Source: Branchiostoma floridae (Eukaryota > Chordata > Leptocardii > Amphioxiformes > Branchiostomatidae). Taken from it: a stretch of 64,000 bases of DNA. Positions within the stretch are counted from its first letter, which is position 1. Each line of letters starts with the position of its first letter. A program made the position numbers and the translations under genes. The notes under the pieces were generated by a model, which had not been told where the DNA came from, made no database searches, and saw only the letters and a program-made list of their open reading frames with translations. The stretch spans positions 12,060,131-12,124,130 of the forward strand of contig NC_049992.1 in the NCBI RefSeq assembly GCF_000003815.2, written 5' to 3'. Of the stretch, positions 1 to 10,246 are shown piece by piece.

Positions 1-34
1 CTTCCCAAATTCCACATGTGCCCTTGTCGAATTG

Positions 35-793
35 NNNNNNNNNNNNNNNNNNNNNNNNNNNNNNNNNNNNNNNNNNNNNNNNNNNNNNNNNNNNNNNNNN
101 NNNNNNNNNNNNNNNNNNNNNNNNNNNNNNNNNNNNNNNNNNNNNNNNNNNNNNNNNNNNNNNNNNNNNNNNNNNNNNNNNNNNNNNNNNNNNNNNNNNN
201 NNNNNNNNNNNNNNNNNNNNNNNNNNNNNNNNNNNNNNNNNNNNNNNNNNNNNNNNNNNNNNNNNNNNNNNNNNNNNNNNNNNNNNNNNNNNNNNNNNNN
301 NNNNNNNNNNNNNNNNNNNNNNNNNNNNNNNNNNNNNNNNNNNNNNNNNNNNNNNNNNNNNNNNNNNNNNNNNNNNNNNNNNNNNNNNNNNNNNNNNNNN
401 NNNNNNNNNNNNNNNNNNNNNNNNNNNNNNNNNNNNNNNNNNNNNNNNNNNNNNNNNNNNNNNNNNNNNNNNNNNNNNNNNNNNNNNNNNNNNNNNNNNN
501 NNNNNNNNNNNNNNNNNNNNNNNNNNNNNNNNNNNNNNNNNNNNNNNNNNNNNNNNNNNNNNNNNNNNNNNNNNNNNNNNNNNNNNNNNNNNNNNNNNNN
601 NNNNNNNNNNNNNNNNNNNNNNNNNNNNNNNNNNNNNNNNNNNNNNNNNNNNNNNNNNNNNNNNNNNNNNNNNNNNNNNNNNNNNNNNNNNNNNNNNNNN
701 NNNNNNNNNNNNNNNNNNNNNNNNNNNNNNNNNNNNNNNNNNNNNNNNNNNNNNNNNNNNNNNNNNNNNNNNNNNNNNNNNNNNNNNNNNNNN
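35..793. other. Assembly gap (759 N)
   Basis: This is an unbroken run of N. A 5' exon or a further cassette of the zinc-finger gene could be hidden here. Confidence 0.99.
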
Positions 794-2878
794 CTATGTT
801 AGTTATTCCTACAGTTAATGCATGCAGATACAAGTATGTGCACATGTTTCAGTTTTGGTACATTGTAAACCTGAGTTGACTGCAGTTTACTGAAAGCTTG
901 CCAATTTGGTGATATTCTTAAATTCTTCCATCAACATCATTGAGAACATTCCATTTCTTTTTCAAAACAAAATTGGTTCATTAAACTGTAGGCAACTCAG
1001 GTAACCTTTTTATGTGACACTAGGCCTTGTCATGCTTTCTAGACTTTTTCCTTGTTGAGTTGCTGTATTTAGCAACATTCTTTCAGTTCCCTCTGCGGCA
1101 ATAGTTAACAGCTATGTTACAGCTCTGTGTGGAGGATGGATCATACTTGTGTGATGCATTATGGAAATGACATGTAGACAAAAGCATGCTCACAATGTTT
1201 TTAGTATCAAGAAATCACATGCACTCTATTGAATGCTCACTGTTGTATTGACATGCACACTGTTTTGTAGATGAAACCCAATGTTGTATGATGCTTCATT
1301 GTGTGTTTTTAATGATGTTTATAGTTCCTGTTGGTAAACTTAAATAGTTTAGTATACCATTGGCTAGCTGTTAGAAGTTGATTACAAACAAGCTCTGTTC
1401 TTCTGTTCTTTTCTGTTTGATAGGTTATTTCACTTGTTCCACTTAAAATAGATGAGACACTTGTAATGAAACTAGTGTTGTTGTTCCATGTACCTTTGTG
1501 CACACTTGTTGTGGTATGAACCACAGAAAACATGTACTCCACTTACTAGTCATTGATGTGCTGTTGACAATGAAATGTACAGTACAATGTATCCACTGAC
1601 AAAGGAAGTATGCTGTACAGAATTTTACCATGTTTGTGAACAATATTGTGTACATAGATGTGAGTTCTCTCTTTAGTGTATTTTTGTACAATGCCAGTAT
1701 TGCAAAAATGTGAATACAAAATGATCATTTAAGATGTCTGAGTTTGTCCTCGTTTTGTCATGCCTTTTCCAATACATAATTATTAGTTAATGGTACATTT
1801 AAGGTATGGAACAGTCCACCATGATGCAATGATGATAAACCAGTAATGGTCAATGATAATATTGATATTGACACAGGTAAGTTTATGATATTTTGTTTAT
1901 TGACAATTTTGTAAAAAAGATTCAAGAGGTCCATACACCCCTGTAATAACGATGGGGATAGTATAGAATGTGGTACAATCAACTCACAGCTGAAGCTACC
2001 AACTCATGAACTACATTCTACAGAAAGTTACAAGCACACATTATTAGATTATCCACATATGTTACACAATATGCAACACTCTTATTACATGACATGACAG
2101 TATCCTGACTATATGAACATGTCTCACTATCAGCTGAACAATGATGGATAGCATGTGTACATATGCCTTCACTCAACAATGGAACCGGCCATTGATCATT
2201 GACACAAGTAAACATGCACAAACCATCTATATGTAAAATGGAATGCTGATGGTGAAATAAAAAGAACACATAAATAGACATCAACATTACACTAATATAT
2301 AGCCACCATTGTCAAGTTGAACTTTGGTATACAATGGTATGTTTCGACTACCTTAGTTTTGAAGCACACATCAAGACCTATGAATATAATGTGATCATCA
2401 ACACTTCAAAACACCACTTGTTAGTATAGCAATGATAATTTACTAACTGGAAGATGTCACCGGTAACACTGCATTACTATGTGGACTGGTATTTGCAATT
2501 TATACACAGGTTCATTAAAGATAGGAAAATCACAGTTTTCACAAGACGATCAACATCACATATGAAATCAGGTAACTCTTGCATCATCTTGTGATGCATA
2601 TTACAACAATCTGATCACAGCACAATCATTTCAATCTTGAATGTGTATTGAAAATGTGTGTGCTGGTGCTTGGTAAATGACCTCCCCCCCCCCCCCCCCG
2701 GATTTTAGATCCACACAGTGTCAAAGGAATAATACAGCTGTAAAAGAAAGGTCCTGATATATGATAGCCATGCATACATGTAACTCAGGGACATGAAGTG
2801 TCATCAGACAGCAGTAGTGCATCCGTTAGTCACATGTCTGCACATTAGATGAGGGCTTCCATGACAATACATCCCTGA
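794..2878. other. Non-coding stretch upstream of the zinc-finger cassettes
   Basis: The sequence is AT-rich with only short open frames that match nothing I recognise. A run of 16 C lies at 2684-2699. It is probably an intron or an upstream flank of the zinc-finger gene. I see no finger motif or exon with a convincing splice acceptor here. Confidence 0.5.
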
Positions 2879-3060
2879 GTACCAAACTATTTCTGCCAAG
2901 GCCCCTTGCACTTGCTGCCCTAAAAAAACTCTGTTGTAACCACTAGCTCAATATTTTCGCTTGCTAATGTTGTTAGCAGCATGAAGATTGAGCCAGTGGT
3001 TACAACAGAGTTTTCTAGGGCAGCAAGTGCAAGGAGCCGTGGTAGAAATAGGTTGGTACC
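2879..3060. mobile_element. Foldback (inverted-repeat) element just before zinc-finger cassette 1
   Basis: Two arms of about 70 bp (2879-2952 and 2987-3060) are inverted copies with roughly 90% identity around a loop of about 34 bases. The shared core includes CTTGCACTTGCTGCCCTA in one arm and its reverse complement in the other. This is the structure of a foldback or MITE-type element. It carries no coding capacity. A clear target-site duplication was not found. Confidence 0.7.
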
Positions 3061-3217
3061 CAGGCTAACAACAGAAGATGGTACCCAAGCTAAGACACAT
3101 TTATATGACTGCATGATGTGACTCCCTCTCAACAGCCTTATTCACCAGACAGTGTTCCACTAACAACAACCAGTATGTGCCAAACAAACACTGAATGTCG
3201 ATTCTGTCCGTGCGTAG

Positions 3218-3615
3218 GTCGACTTGACCCCATGGGAAGTGGTCTGGTGGAAAAGGCGAGAGATGGGTCGTCACCATGGCAACAGGATGTGGGGAAATCT
3301 AAGCCCCAGTTGGCTTCGGAGAGGCCAACATCGTCTCGTAGTTCTAATCTAGAAGCAACACAGAAACACACATGCCCACAATGCAAGCAAACGTTCCAAT
3401 GTAGTGATGAGCTGAGGAAACATCTGGAGGTCCAGCACCAAAAGCTGACCTGTACAATATGTGGTGCGGTGCTGGCTGGCAAGTATAATTATAAGAGGCA
3501 TATCATGTTCAAGCACAGCACCCAACGAACTTTTGCCTGCAGTTACTGTGGGAAGACTCTGAAACGCAAAGATCACTTGTTGAGACATCTACGAAACTAT
3601 CACGCTACGGAGTGA
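3218..3615 (+). CDS. Zinc-finger cassette 1 (alternative 3'-terminal exon, three C2H2 fingers)
   Basis: This predicted terminal exon encodes 131 residues. The chosen acceptor is the AG at 3216-3217, because it aligns with the acceptors of cassettes 3-5 and gives the same entry phase, with one base supplied by an upstream exon. The frame is also open back to 3118, so the exact start is not proven. It opens with a linker (GLVEKARDGSSPWQQ) that recurs in cassettes 3 and 5. Three fingers follow: CPQC..H-x4-H, CTICGAVL..H-x4-H and CSYCGKTLKRKDHLLRH-x4-H. The stop follows the last finger closely. The product is probably one DNA-binding C-terminus of a nuclear transcription factor whose shared N-terminus lies outside the window. 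An AATAAA lies at 4390. Confidence 0.75.
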
Positions 3616-4795
3616 TTTCTTTGTTACAAAATCTCTCAAGCAGTTGTTTGAGGTTCCATTCAAATTCTAAGTAGTTGTCAAATTAGAAATAGGTATAGAG
3701 ACAAGCACCATCCAGCAGTTCTGTCATTTTTCTTGTTATTGCACTTTTTCTTAAGGGTAAATAGAAGGTATACCTTTTTCTATCTGAACTGTGAGAAATC
3801 GAAACACATTTTTCAGTATCATGTACTCGTATATTCGGTTTCTGTTGGGATGTTTTTTTCAAAAACAAAATCATTTACAAAATGTTTTCAATTCTTTGTA
3901 ATTATATGTCTAAGAGATTTTATACTTATTTCGAACGTTATTTCAACTTTCTAGATATTACCCTGGCTGTGTAAGACTAGAAATATTGATGTGGAATAGG
4001 ATATCTCTAATACTTTCTAAAGAATGGTAACAGTATTCTACTATTATTTACATTTTTTTGTAACGAGTCAGGGACCTTGAAAGAAAGCAATGATTGTACA
4101 CAGCATCACAGGAATGATGATTCCAATGGTAGAATTACTTGATAATGTTTTATCAGAGAACTGTTTCTTATGTTTGGTCAGGAAAGACTGACTTCAGTTA
4201 GGACTTAGGTCATGTACATCAACAGTATATTACATTTTGCATGTTTGGTGAGAATGGTCTGGTGGATATGTCGAGAAAACGTTAATTCCTGTTTTTTTAC
4301 AACAGTTGGTTATCATTAAGTATGACTGACAGTGTGACTTTGTGTGTTTCATTATAGGAAGCAGAGTTGTGTGTTGTTACCAATGGAAAAATAAAGCTCC
4401 ATGTTCCTACATGGAAACCTTATGATCAGATCATAGACTGTATTTGAATTTGTCAATTGATATGGAGCTAAGACTACTAGTAAGAGTACAGGGCATAATT
4501 ACAAGTCAATACCATGATGATGATGATGAACATGTTGATGTTGAAGAAAGTATCATTCCATGATGAATTATCAAACTGTGCAAGGTCATGAACTAATTTC
4601 TGAGTAACAGTTGTAGATAATTTACAACTTGTGTTCATGTTAACTGTACTCCAAGAAGCAAATGGGTATCCAAGTGAGCTAGATGGAAGTCTAGCCAAAG
4701 AAGTTAAAAAATGATGGTAGTACACACATGCTATGACACAAGCAAGTCTGAAAACACTGTTACTTGTTTTACTTATAGTGTAAGATTATGAAGTT
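3616..4795. other. Probable 3'UTR of cassette 1 and spacer
   Basis: There is no coding sequence here. An AATAAA at 4390-4395 would serve a transcript ending in cassette 1. The rest is AT-rich spacer before cassette 2. Confidence 0.5.
4390..4395 (+). terminator. Poly(A) signal AATAAA for cassette 1
   Basis: A canonical hexamer lies about 775 bases after the cassette 1 stop. Its presence before the next cassette supports use of cassette 1 as a last exon. Confidence 0.5.
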
Positions 4796-4838
4796 GTGAC
4801 TGCCAGATTTTATCTCCTATTCCAATTAAAACCTTTGA

Positions 4839-4938
4839 NNNNNNNNNNNNNNNNNNNNNNNNNNNNNNNNNNNNNNNNNNNNNNNNNNNNNNNNNNNNNN
4901 NNNNNNNNNNNNNNNNNNNNNNNNNNNNNNNNNNNNNN
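4839..4938. other. Assembly gap (100 N) inside cassette 2
   Basis: Exactly 100 N, which suggests a gap of unknown size. It hides the acceptor, the linker and the first cysteine region of cassette 2. Confidence 0.99.
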
Positions 4939-5176
4939 CTCCTGTGGTGAGAAGTTTGAATCGCGTTCAAAGCTCACGAAGCATGTGAGATCCCTGCACC
5001 AGAGGATGAGGTGCACGATATGTGGTCTGGAGTTGTCCAACAGGTTCAACCATGACAGGCATGTGAAGATGAAGCACACCAGCCAGCGTGACTTCGCCTG
5101 TGTTGTGTGTGCAAAGACATTCAAACGGAGTGACCACTTACAGAGACACATGCAAAATACCCACCCATCTTGGTGA
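4939..5176 (+). CDS. Zinc-finger cassette 2 (5' part lost in an assembly gap)
   Basis: The visible 3' part of a cassette contains the end of one finger (second Cys, then ESRSKLTKHVRSLH), then CTICGLELSNRFNHDRH-x4-H, then CVVCAKTFKRSDHLQRHMQNTH. The stop is TGA at 5174-5176. Finger spacing and the HTSQRDFAC inter-finger linker match the other cassettes closely. The splice acceptor and the N-terminal part should lie within the gap at 4839-4938. It is the same kind of alternative terminal exon as its neighbours. No AATAAA was seen before cassette 3. Confidence 0.7.
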
Positions 5177-5808
5177 GATCTTTTTGTATATTAGCAAATA
5201 CATGTACATGACGTATGTTTCAAGGATCTCGCCAAAACAGAGAATCAAGTGTCGATCTAGTTTTACAGGTGATGATAGGAATCAGCGACAGTCATGACAG
5301 TGTTCCCCAAGACACAAGGCTTTAAAGTTTAAATGCATCCCTGAAGGAAGGGATTGTATCTCCCAATCCGTATGGCACACAAAATCACATAACATCAACT
5401 AATTTCAACACATCCTGGTTTAAAGGTTAACAAGTTCAGTGTCCTATCATATTCAACTGAGCAACAACAACAATCCACTGAGCTGACATTTCTGATGACA
5501 TTATCCAAGCAACCCAAGGTCTGAGCTCTGTGTTACAGTGTTGACACAGATGTGACAAATCATGGACATATAAGTCACACACTGCACACATTATTTAAAC
5601 CTGGAGGACTAGGCTGTTGTACAGAGTGCTGTACTTACTGTTCCACCAGACCCAGTCTAAGATTTCTATGTCCAGATGATATTTCTCATTTTGATGGATC
5701 ATCAGATTCATACAAAGCTGGTGTGTTACTCTGAAGAGCCATTATACCGACTATATCGAAACAGATATTCCTGCCTAGAAATTGAACTTGACCTCTGTTC
5801 GTCCTCAG
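5177..5808. other. Spacer between cassettes 2 and 3
   Basis: Non-coding. It ends in a good acceptor (TTGACCTCTGTTCGTCCTCAG). The stretch just before that acceptor is nearly identical to the one preceding cassette 4. Confidence 0.5.
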
Positions 5809-6404
5809 GTGGCAGTGACCTCGCGATAGTTGGTCTGGTGGAAAGGACTAGAGGAGAGGCAACCCCGAGGACCCAGGAACATGACATCACAAGGCCTGAA
5901 CCACTGTTTGTTTCTGTGAATCCTATGAACAATCCCCTGGAACAGGGGCATGTAACCGTGCACACCTGTGGTCAGTGTGGAGAACAGTTCAGGGAGCAGG
6001 AGGCACTACATCACCATGTGCAATTGCTCCACCAGGCACCATGCAGTAGTCACAATGATCCGTATGGTGATGTTGGTGCTTCTCCAGGCATGGCAGGCAG
6101 ACAGTCGTTGGACCAGTCACACATGCTATCATTCGTAACCCCGGATGGAACTCTCTCCTATCCATGTTCAGACTGTGATATGACATTCATGTCGTCTACA
6201 GATCTCCTTGCACATATAGAGGCCGCCCACCAAAAGGCCCACTGTACCCTATGTGGACAGAACTTTTCCTGCAACTCCAGCCTACAGAGACATATCAGGG
6301 CTGTACACAGCGCACTGCGACATTACGTCTGTGACGTGTGCGGGAAGGCCTTCAAACGGAAGGACCACTTACAGAGACACATGCAGAACACGTGCAGGAC
6401 ATGA
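5809..6404 (+). CDS. Zinc-finger cassette 3 (alternative 3'-terminal exon, four fingers, last one C2HC)
   Basis: The exon follows the acceptor AG at 5807-5808, enters in phase 1 and encodes 197 residues. The linker GLVERTRGEATPRTQ is followed by a Pro-rich segment. Four fingers follow: CGQCGEQF..H-x4-H, CSDCDMTF..H-x4-H, CTLCGQNF..H-x4-H and CDVCGKAFKRKDHLQRH. The last finger ends H-x4-C (RHMQNTC), so it would bind zinc through a C2HC set. The stop comes three codons later. Compared with cassettes 1 and 2 it has an additional second finger. The nearest poly(A) signal, AATAAA at 6792, lies inside a hAT transposon, so the 3' end may have been taken over by that insertion. The DNA target is unknown. 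Confidence 0.8.
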
Positions 6405-6617
6405 CAAAATCTGAGAACATATTTACTTTAGGACTGCGTGCTACCTTTTTGTTACCAAGCACATTTTTCCTGGATGATACAACCATACCTATAGCCTCCT
6501 ATGGAAGTACATGTATGTTGATTATAAACTAAATGGTTGAGTTTGTATACGAGTCTTATCCATACCGGTAGTAAGAAACAGTTTGTTCTTCCCAGAATTG
6601 CTTTCCTTTGATGATGT

Positions 6618-6960
6618 CAGGGCTTTAGCCAGCTCGAAACTTTTTTCCGTCAGCCAATCGTCGCGAAAATTAATTAGAAGGACCAACGTCCTTGGAAGGA
6701 CTGAACTGAGACCTTGAAAAACGGGTTTTAATGAGATTATCGTATGCGAAAGGGCACCGACACACATTGTCAACAATCATAACAATAGCAAAATAAACAG
6801 TGTGTGGCTTTTACGGCCGTGGATGGCGTCCCCAAGCCGCCTGAAGCTTCCACCAAGGATTTTTGTCCGTCAAGGTTGACGGATTGGTTTGAAAATTTTT
6901 CCGTCAGACGCAACAAATTTCTGTCAATTGACGGAAAAACGGACGCTGGCTAGAGCCCTG
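6618..6960. mobile_element. hAT-type non-autonomous element with perfect 8-bp target duplication
   Basis: The 343-bp element starts CAGGGCTTTAGCCAGC and ends GCTGGCTAGAGCCCTG (15 of 16 terminal bases match as an inverted repeat). It is flanked on both sides by GATGATGT (6610-6617 and 6961-6968). CAGGG ends plus an 8-bp duplication are diagnostic of the hAT superfamily. Its interior (about 6705-6845) is closely related to 46850-46985 inside the larger hAT element at 45913, so it looks like an internally deleted relative. It carries no transposase. Confidence 0.9.
6792..6797 (+). terminator. Poly(A) signal AATAAA inside the hAT element, downstream of cassette 3
   Basis: This is the first AATAAA after the cassette 3 stop, 388 bases downstream, and it belongs to the inserted element. 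The related element at 45913 has AAACAAA at the same place, so the signal seems to have arisen in this copy. Use as a real poly(A) site is inference. Confidence 0.35.
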
Positions 6961-7554
6961 GATGATGTGGACTCCACTGCTTCATCACGTTCAGACTTTT
7001 TAAAATTTTCAATCAATCAGATTTTGAATAATGTCATGAATACATGATGGCTCTTGGATGATGTGTACATAACCTGGTAAGTTACCTCAATCATAGGTGT
7101 TGCATTTCAAAGCCATATCTTCTGGAAAATCGAACATATCAATTTTCACAATGAATAGAATCTGTCAGTTGATTTATCACACACATTTGTTGGAGAAATG
7201 TGTACCTAGCTTCTGTAAGAAAACTTGGGCCACAGAAGGGCTTTTTTATGTGTGAGGTTAAAGCCATTGGTTATGTAATTTTTTGGGTAATATTACTTCA
7301 GATATGTGACTGTACAATTCCAATGTACACTTTCAATGTACAATGAATGTTAGCAATCGTTAAAACTAATACTGTTAAGGCTGTGTTGGTGCTGTAGTCT
7401 GGGCATTGTTGACTCTTTGTGGTTTGTGTACTGTTTTTAGATTGTTTATCTGTATGAATGATGCTGAATAATCAGTGCACATGTTATTAGGTACTTAGTC
7501 TTGAGCACAACATTTCATAGATATGCCATTGCGATCTCTATTACATGTTTTTTG

Positions 7555-8278
7555 GACCCCATTCACACTCAGAAAAACGATTCGGATCAAACATTTATCC
7601 GAAAAAAAAAAATTCTATCCGATCCAAAATTGCGTTCACACTCGTCTTTGGCAATCCGATTAGTGCGCCCTCAGTCTTATCCGAATGAAACATTAGGCTG
7701 AGGTCAAAGGGTAGCGCCATTTCTTACAGCTCAAAATGGCGGGAATCCACCAACTTTTGATGCTGTTGTTCCTCTGGAGAATGTTCTGTAGTCGTAGAAG
7801 GGAACGCAATCAACGGTCTTTGATCGCGAGAAGGTTTCACCGACAAAGTCTTCTGCATATTGGGATAGCTGTAGTACAGCTCAGATGTACGCCACCAGAG
7901 CGGCAGACAGAATGATCTGGGAGCGGGAGCGAAGCCTTGATTGGTGGAACAACATTGCGCTTTGAACATTTTCAGACTCGGACTGGCAGAAAAACTTCTA
8001 ATTGAGCAAACTCACCTTTATATAAGTTGCATCCTATCCACTTAAAGTGAATCCTATCCACTTGCGCGTTCACACTGCCGAATCGAGACTCCCCGTGGCT
8101 CAGTTTTATCCACTTGCCGGAGTTCTATCTGCCTCCCCGAGGTGGATCGCGGGGGATTCGAATCGATGAAATCCAAGTGATTTGGGAGCGTTCATACTGC
8201 TAAGTTTTATTCGGATCGGGTAGTTTTATTCGGATAACATGTTTTATTCGAATCGTTTTTCTGAGTGTGAATGGGGTC
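7555..8278. mobile_element. DNA transposon derivative with 30-bp terminal inverted repeats
   Basis: The two ends share a perfect 30-bp inverted repeat beginning GACCCCATTCACACTCAG. Subterminal sequence repeats TTCGGAT / ATCCG motifs in both orientations. The length is about 724 bp, too short for a transposase. A 59-codon open frame at 7736-7915 begins ATGGCGGG and is rich in Arg, but I do not recognise it. GGGGYC..TTCACACT ends suggest a PIF/Harbinger-like family. The flanking duplication is not clear enough to assign a superfamily. Confidence 0.75.
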
Positions 8279-8583
8279 TTAATACATGCATTACTATGTT
8301 GAATGTTCCTCTTAGAATCAAATGTGGTTTATTCATGTTTACTCATGTTTCGTGCACATGAACTTCCTTGTGATCTATTAAAAGTTATTTGCACTTGAAT
8401 TTCTGTATGTGGTGTTTATTCAAAAGGTTGTCTCCTTTTACATCAGACTTTTTGTCACTTTTTACACCAGGCTTTTTTTCTGGAGGCTTTATCTAATTGA
8501 ATATTTCTCTCAACTGTTGTCAGCTGATCAAATTATATGAAAATGGCCATCTAAAATTGAACTTGACCTCTGTTCATCTTCAG

Positions 8584-9218
8584 GTCACCATGACCCAGCA
8601 GCAGCAAGTCTGAAGCAAACTGTGGGAGGGGGATCCTCACTATTCCAACACAACTTCCGAGGGATACCAGTGGAACTAGGAGTACCCTCGTTCATGTCTC
8701 AGTCTCAGAACACGAGTCAGCCAGAGGGTCACGGTGGATACGTTTGCGGTCAGTGTCGTAGACATTTCCTCTCCCATCATGCACTGGTAACCCATGTGAA
8801 GGAGGACCATTTCTCGGCACCTCGACCACCCTCATATCATCTCGAAGAGGCGACCAATGAAAGAGAGCCTGATGCACAGTTTGAAACACCGACCGCACCA
8901 GTCATTCAGCAGCCACCAATGACTGGAGCATCAGGCCCTAGTGAGGATACGGAGCAGTATCCTTGTAGCCACTGTGATAGAATGTTCAAGGCCAAGTCAA
9001 GTCTCATGAACCACTTGAAGTCACAGCATGAGAAGATAGCCTGTGCCATCTGTGGTATGGAATTGTCCAACAAGTTCAGCCACGACCGACATTTCAAGTT
9101 GAAGCACTGTGACCAGCGTGACTTTGCCTGCTTCCAGTGTGGAAAGACTTTCAAACTGAGAGACCATTATAGGAGACACATGCAGAAATCACATCAGGAC
9201 ACTCTGTCGCATATGTGA
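8584..9218 (+). CDS. Zinc-finger cassette 4 (alternative 3'-terminal exon, four C2H2 fingers)
   Basis: The exon follows the AG at 8582-8583, enters in phase 1 and encodes 210 residues. It lacks the GLVE-type linker of cassettes 1, 3 and 5 and instead has a Gln/Ser-rich leader. The fingers are CGQCRRHF..H-x4-H, CSHCDRMF..H-x4-H, CAICGMELSNKFSHDRH-x4-H and CFQCGKTFKLRDHYRRH-x4-H. The third and fourth are joined by the recurring linker KLKHCDQRDFAC. The intron sequence before the acceptor is almost the same as for cassette 3, pointing to a tandem duplication. A variant poly(A) hexamer ATTAAA lies at 9467. It probably gives a DNA-binding isoform of the same transcription factor gene. Confidence 0.8.
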
Positions 9219-9466
9219 TCTTGGATGAAAAGTATGGAGAATTGAAATCAATGGCATACACGGATCGTGTTTATTCTTGGAAGACAAACTGTCGGTGCTG
9301 CAACTAGCTAAAGAGCAATGTCAAACTTGTTGGTGATGCTTATGACTATATTCTATCAAACTGCTCCCCAGCAACTGTGTTCCAAATAATCAGTCATAAA
9401 AGTCTGAACCAACAGAGTTTTCTTCTACCATGAAAATATACACACAGAGGAACAGGGAGACTTATC

Positions 9467-9472
9467 ATTAAA
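9467..9472 (+). terminator. Variant poly(A) signal ATTAAA for cassette 4
   Basis: An ATTAAA hexamer lies 249 bases past the cassette 4 stop and before the cassette 5 acceptor. The placement is plausible but the motif is short. Confidence 0.35.
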
Positions 9473-9689
9473 TGTACATGAAAGGGTTGCATTTAACTAA
9501 AAAGCGACCCCTTGGTGTAATAGTACACAAATGGATGATGACAAATGGATGATGATTTGATGGCGGCAATGGTAATAATGTGCAGACATGCTGCATCTTG
9601 TGCAAACCAATCTGTCCAGACTCATGTGTCATGCATTACATACATCACACGAAGACATCAGAACTCAGTTTGGATTCTTTCGCCTCCAG

Positions 9690-10246
9690 GTTGCCATAAA
9701 ACGAGGACTGGTCTGCTGGAAGAGACGAGAGGAGGACCATTACCATGGCAACATTACATCAGCAGACCTGAACCGCCGACATGCCATGTTTCTGAAGGCC
9801 CCAGGGATCACCTTTGTATTACATGTGGGAAAACGTTTGACTCTCATCAAATGTTAGTAAGCCATGTCCAACTTCATCACCAGTTACCTAGTAGTTACTC
9901 CACGGAGTTGCCTGGAGATTCTCATCCAGGTGCAACAGCCTCTTCTGGCAGTGAATCTGCAGGTCCAGGATATCCAGCAAAGTACGGTAACCCAGAAGGG
10001 ACGTTAGAGGAACATCAGACGTTCCACACCTCTGCAGATGCTGCTCGTCACGCTAAGCTACAGCGTCAGAAGAGAGAGTGCTCCATATGCGGCGTAGAGC
10101 TGTCCAACAAATATAACCACGACAGGCACGTTAAATTGAAGCACAGTAACCTGCGTGACTTCGTTTGCACCTGGTGTGGAAAGTCGTTTAAGCTGAGGGA
10201 ACACCTGCAGAGACACATGCAAAAGAACCACATGCCCATGCCATAA
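9690..10246 (+). CDS. Zinc-finger cassette 5 (alternative 3'-terminal exon with one decayed finger)
   Basis: The acceptor AG is at 9688-9689, with phase 1 entry; the exon encodes 184 residues. The linker GLLEETRGGPLPWQ matches cassettes 1 and 3. Finger 1 is CITCGKTF..H-x4-H. Where cassettes 3 and 4 have finger 2, this cassette reads EEHQTFHTSADAARHAKLQR: the Phe, Leu-like and first His positions remain, but both Cys and the last His are gone, so that finger is a fossil. Fingers 3 and 4 are intact (CSICGVELSNKYNHDRH-x4-H; CTWCGKSFKLREHLQRH-x4-H). ATTAAA lies at 10729. Confidence 0.8.

Noticed and set aside
16..879. Three long open frames across the first gap
   Set aside because: They consist of N translated as X and have no sequence content.
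3138..3482. Minus-strand frame opposite zinc-finger cassette 1
   Set aside because: Antisense shadow; the plus strand has three perfect C2H2 fingers.
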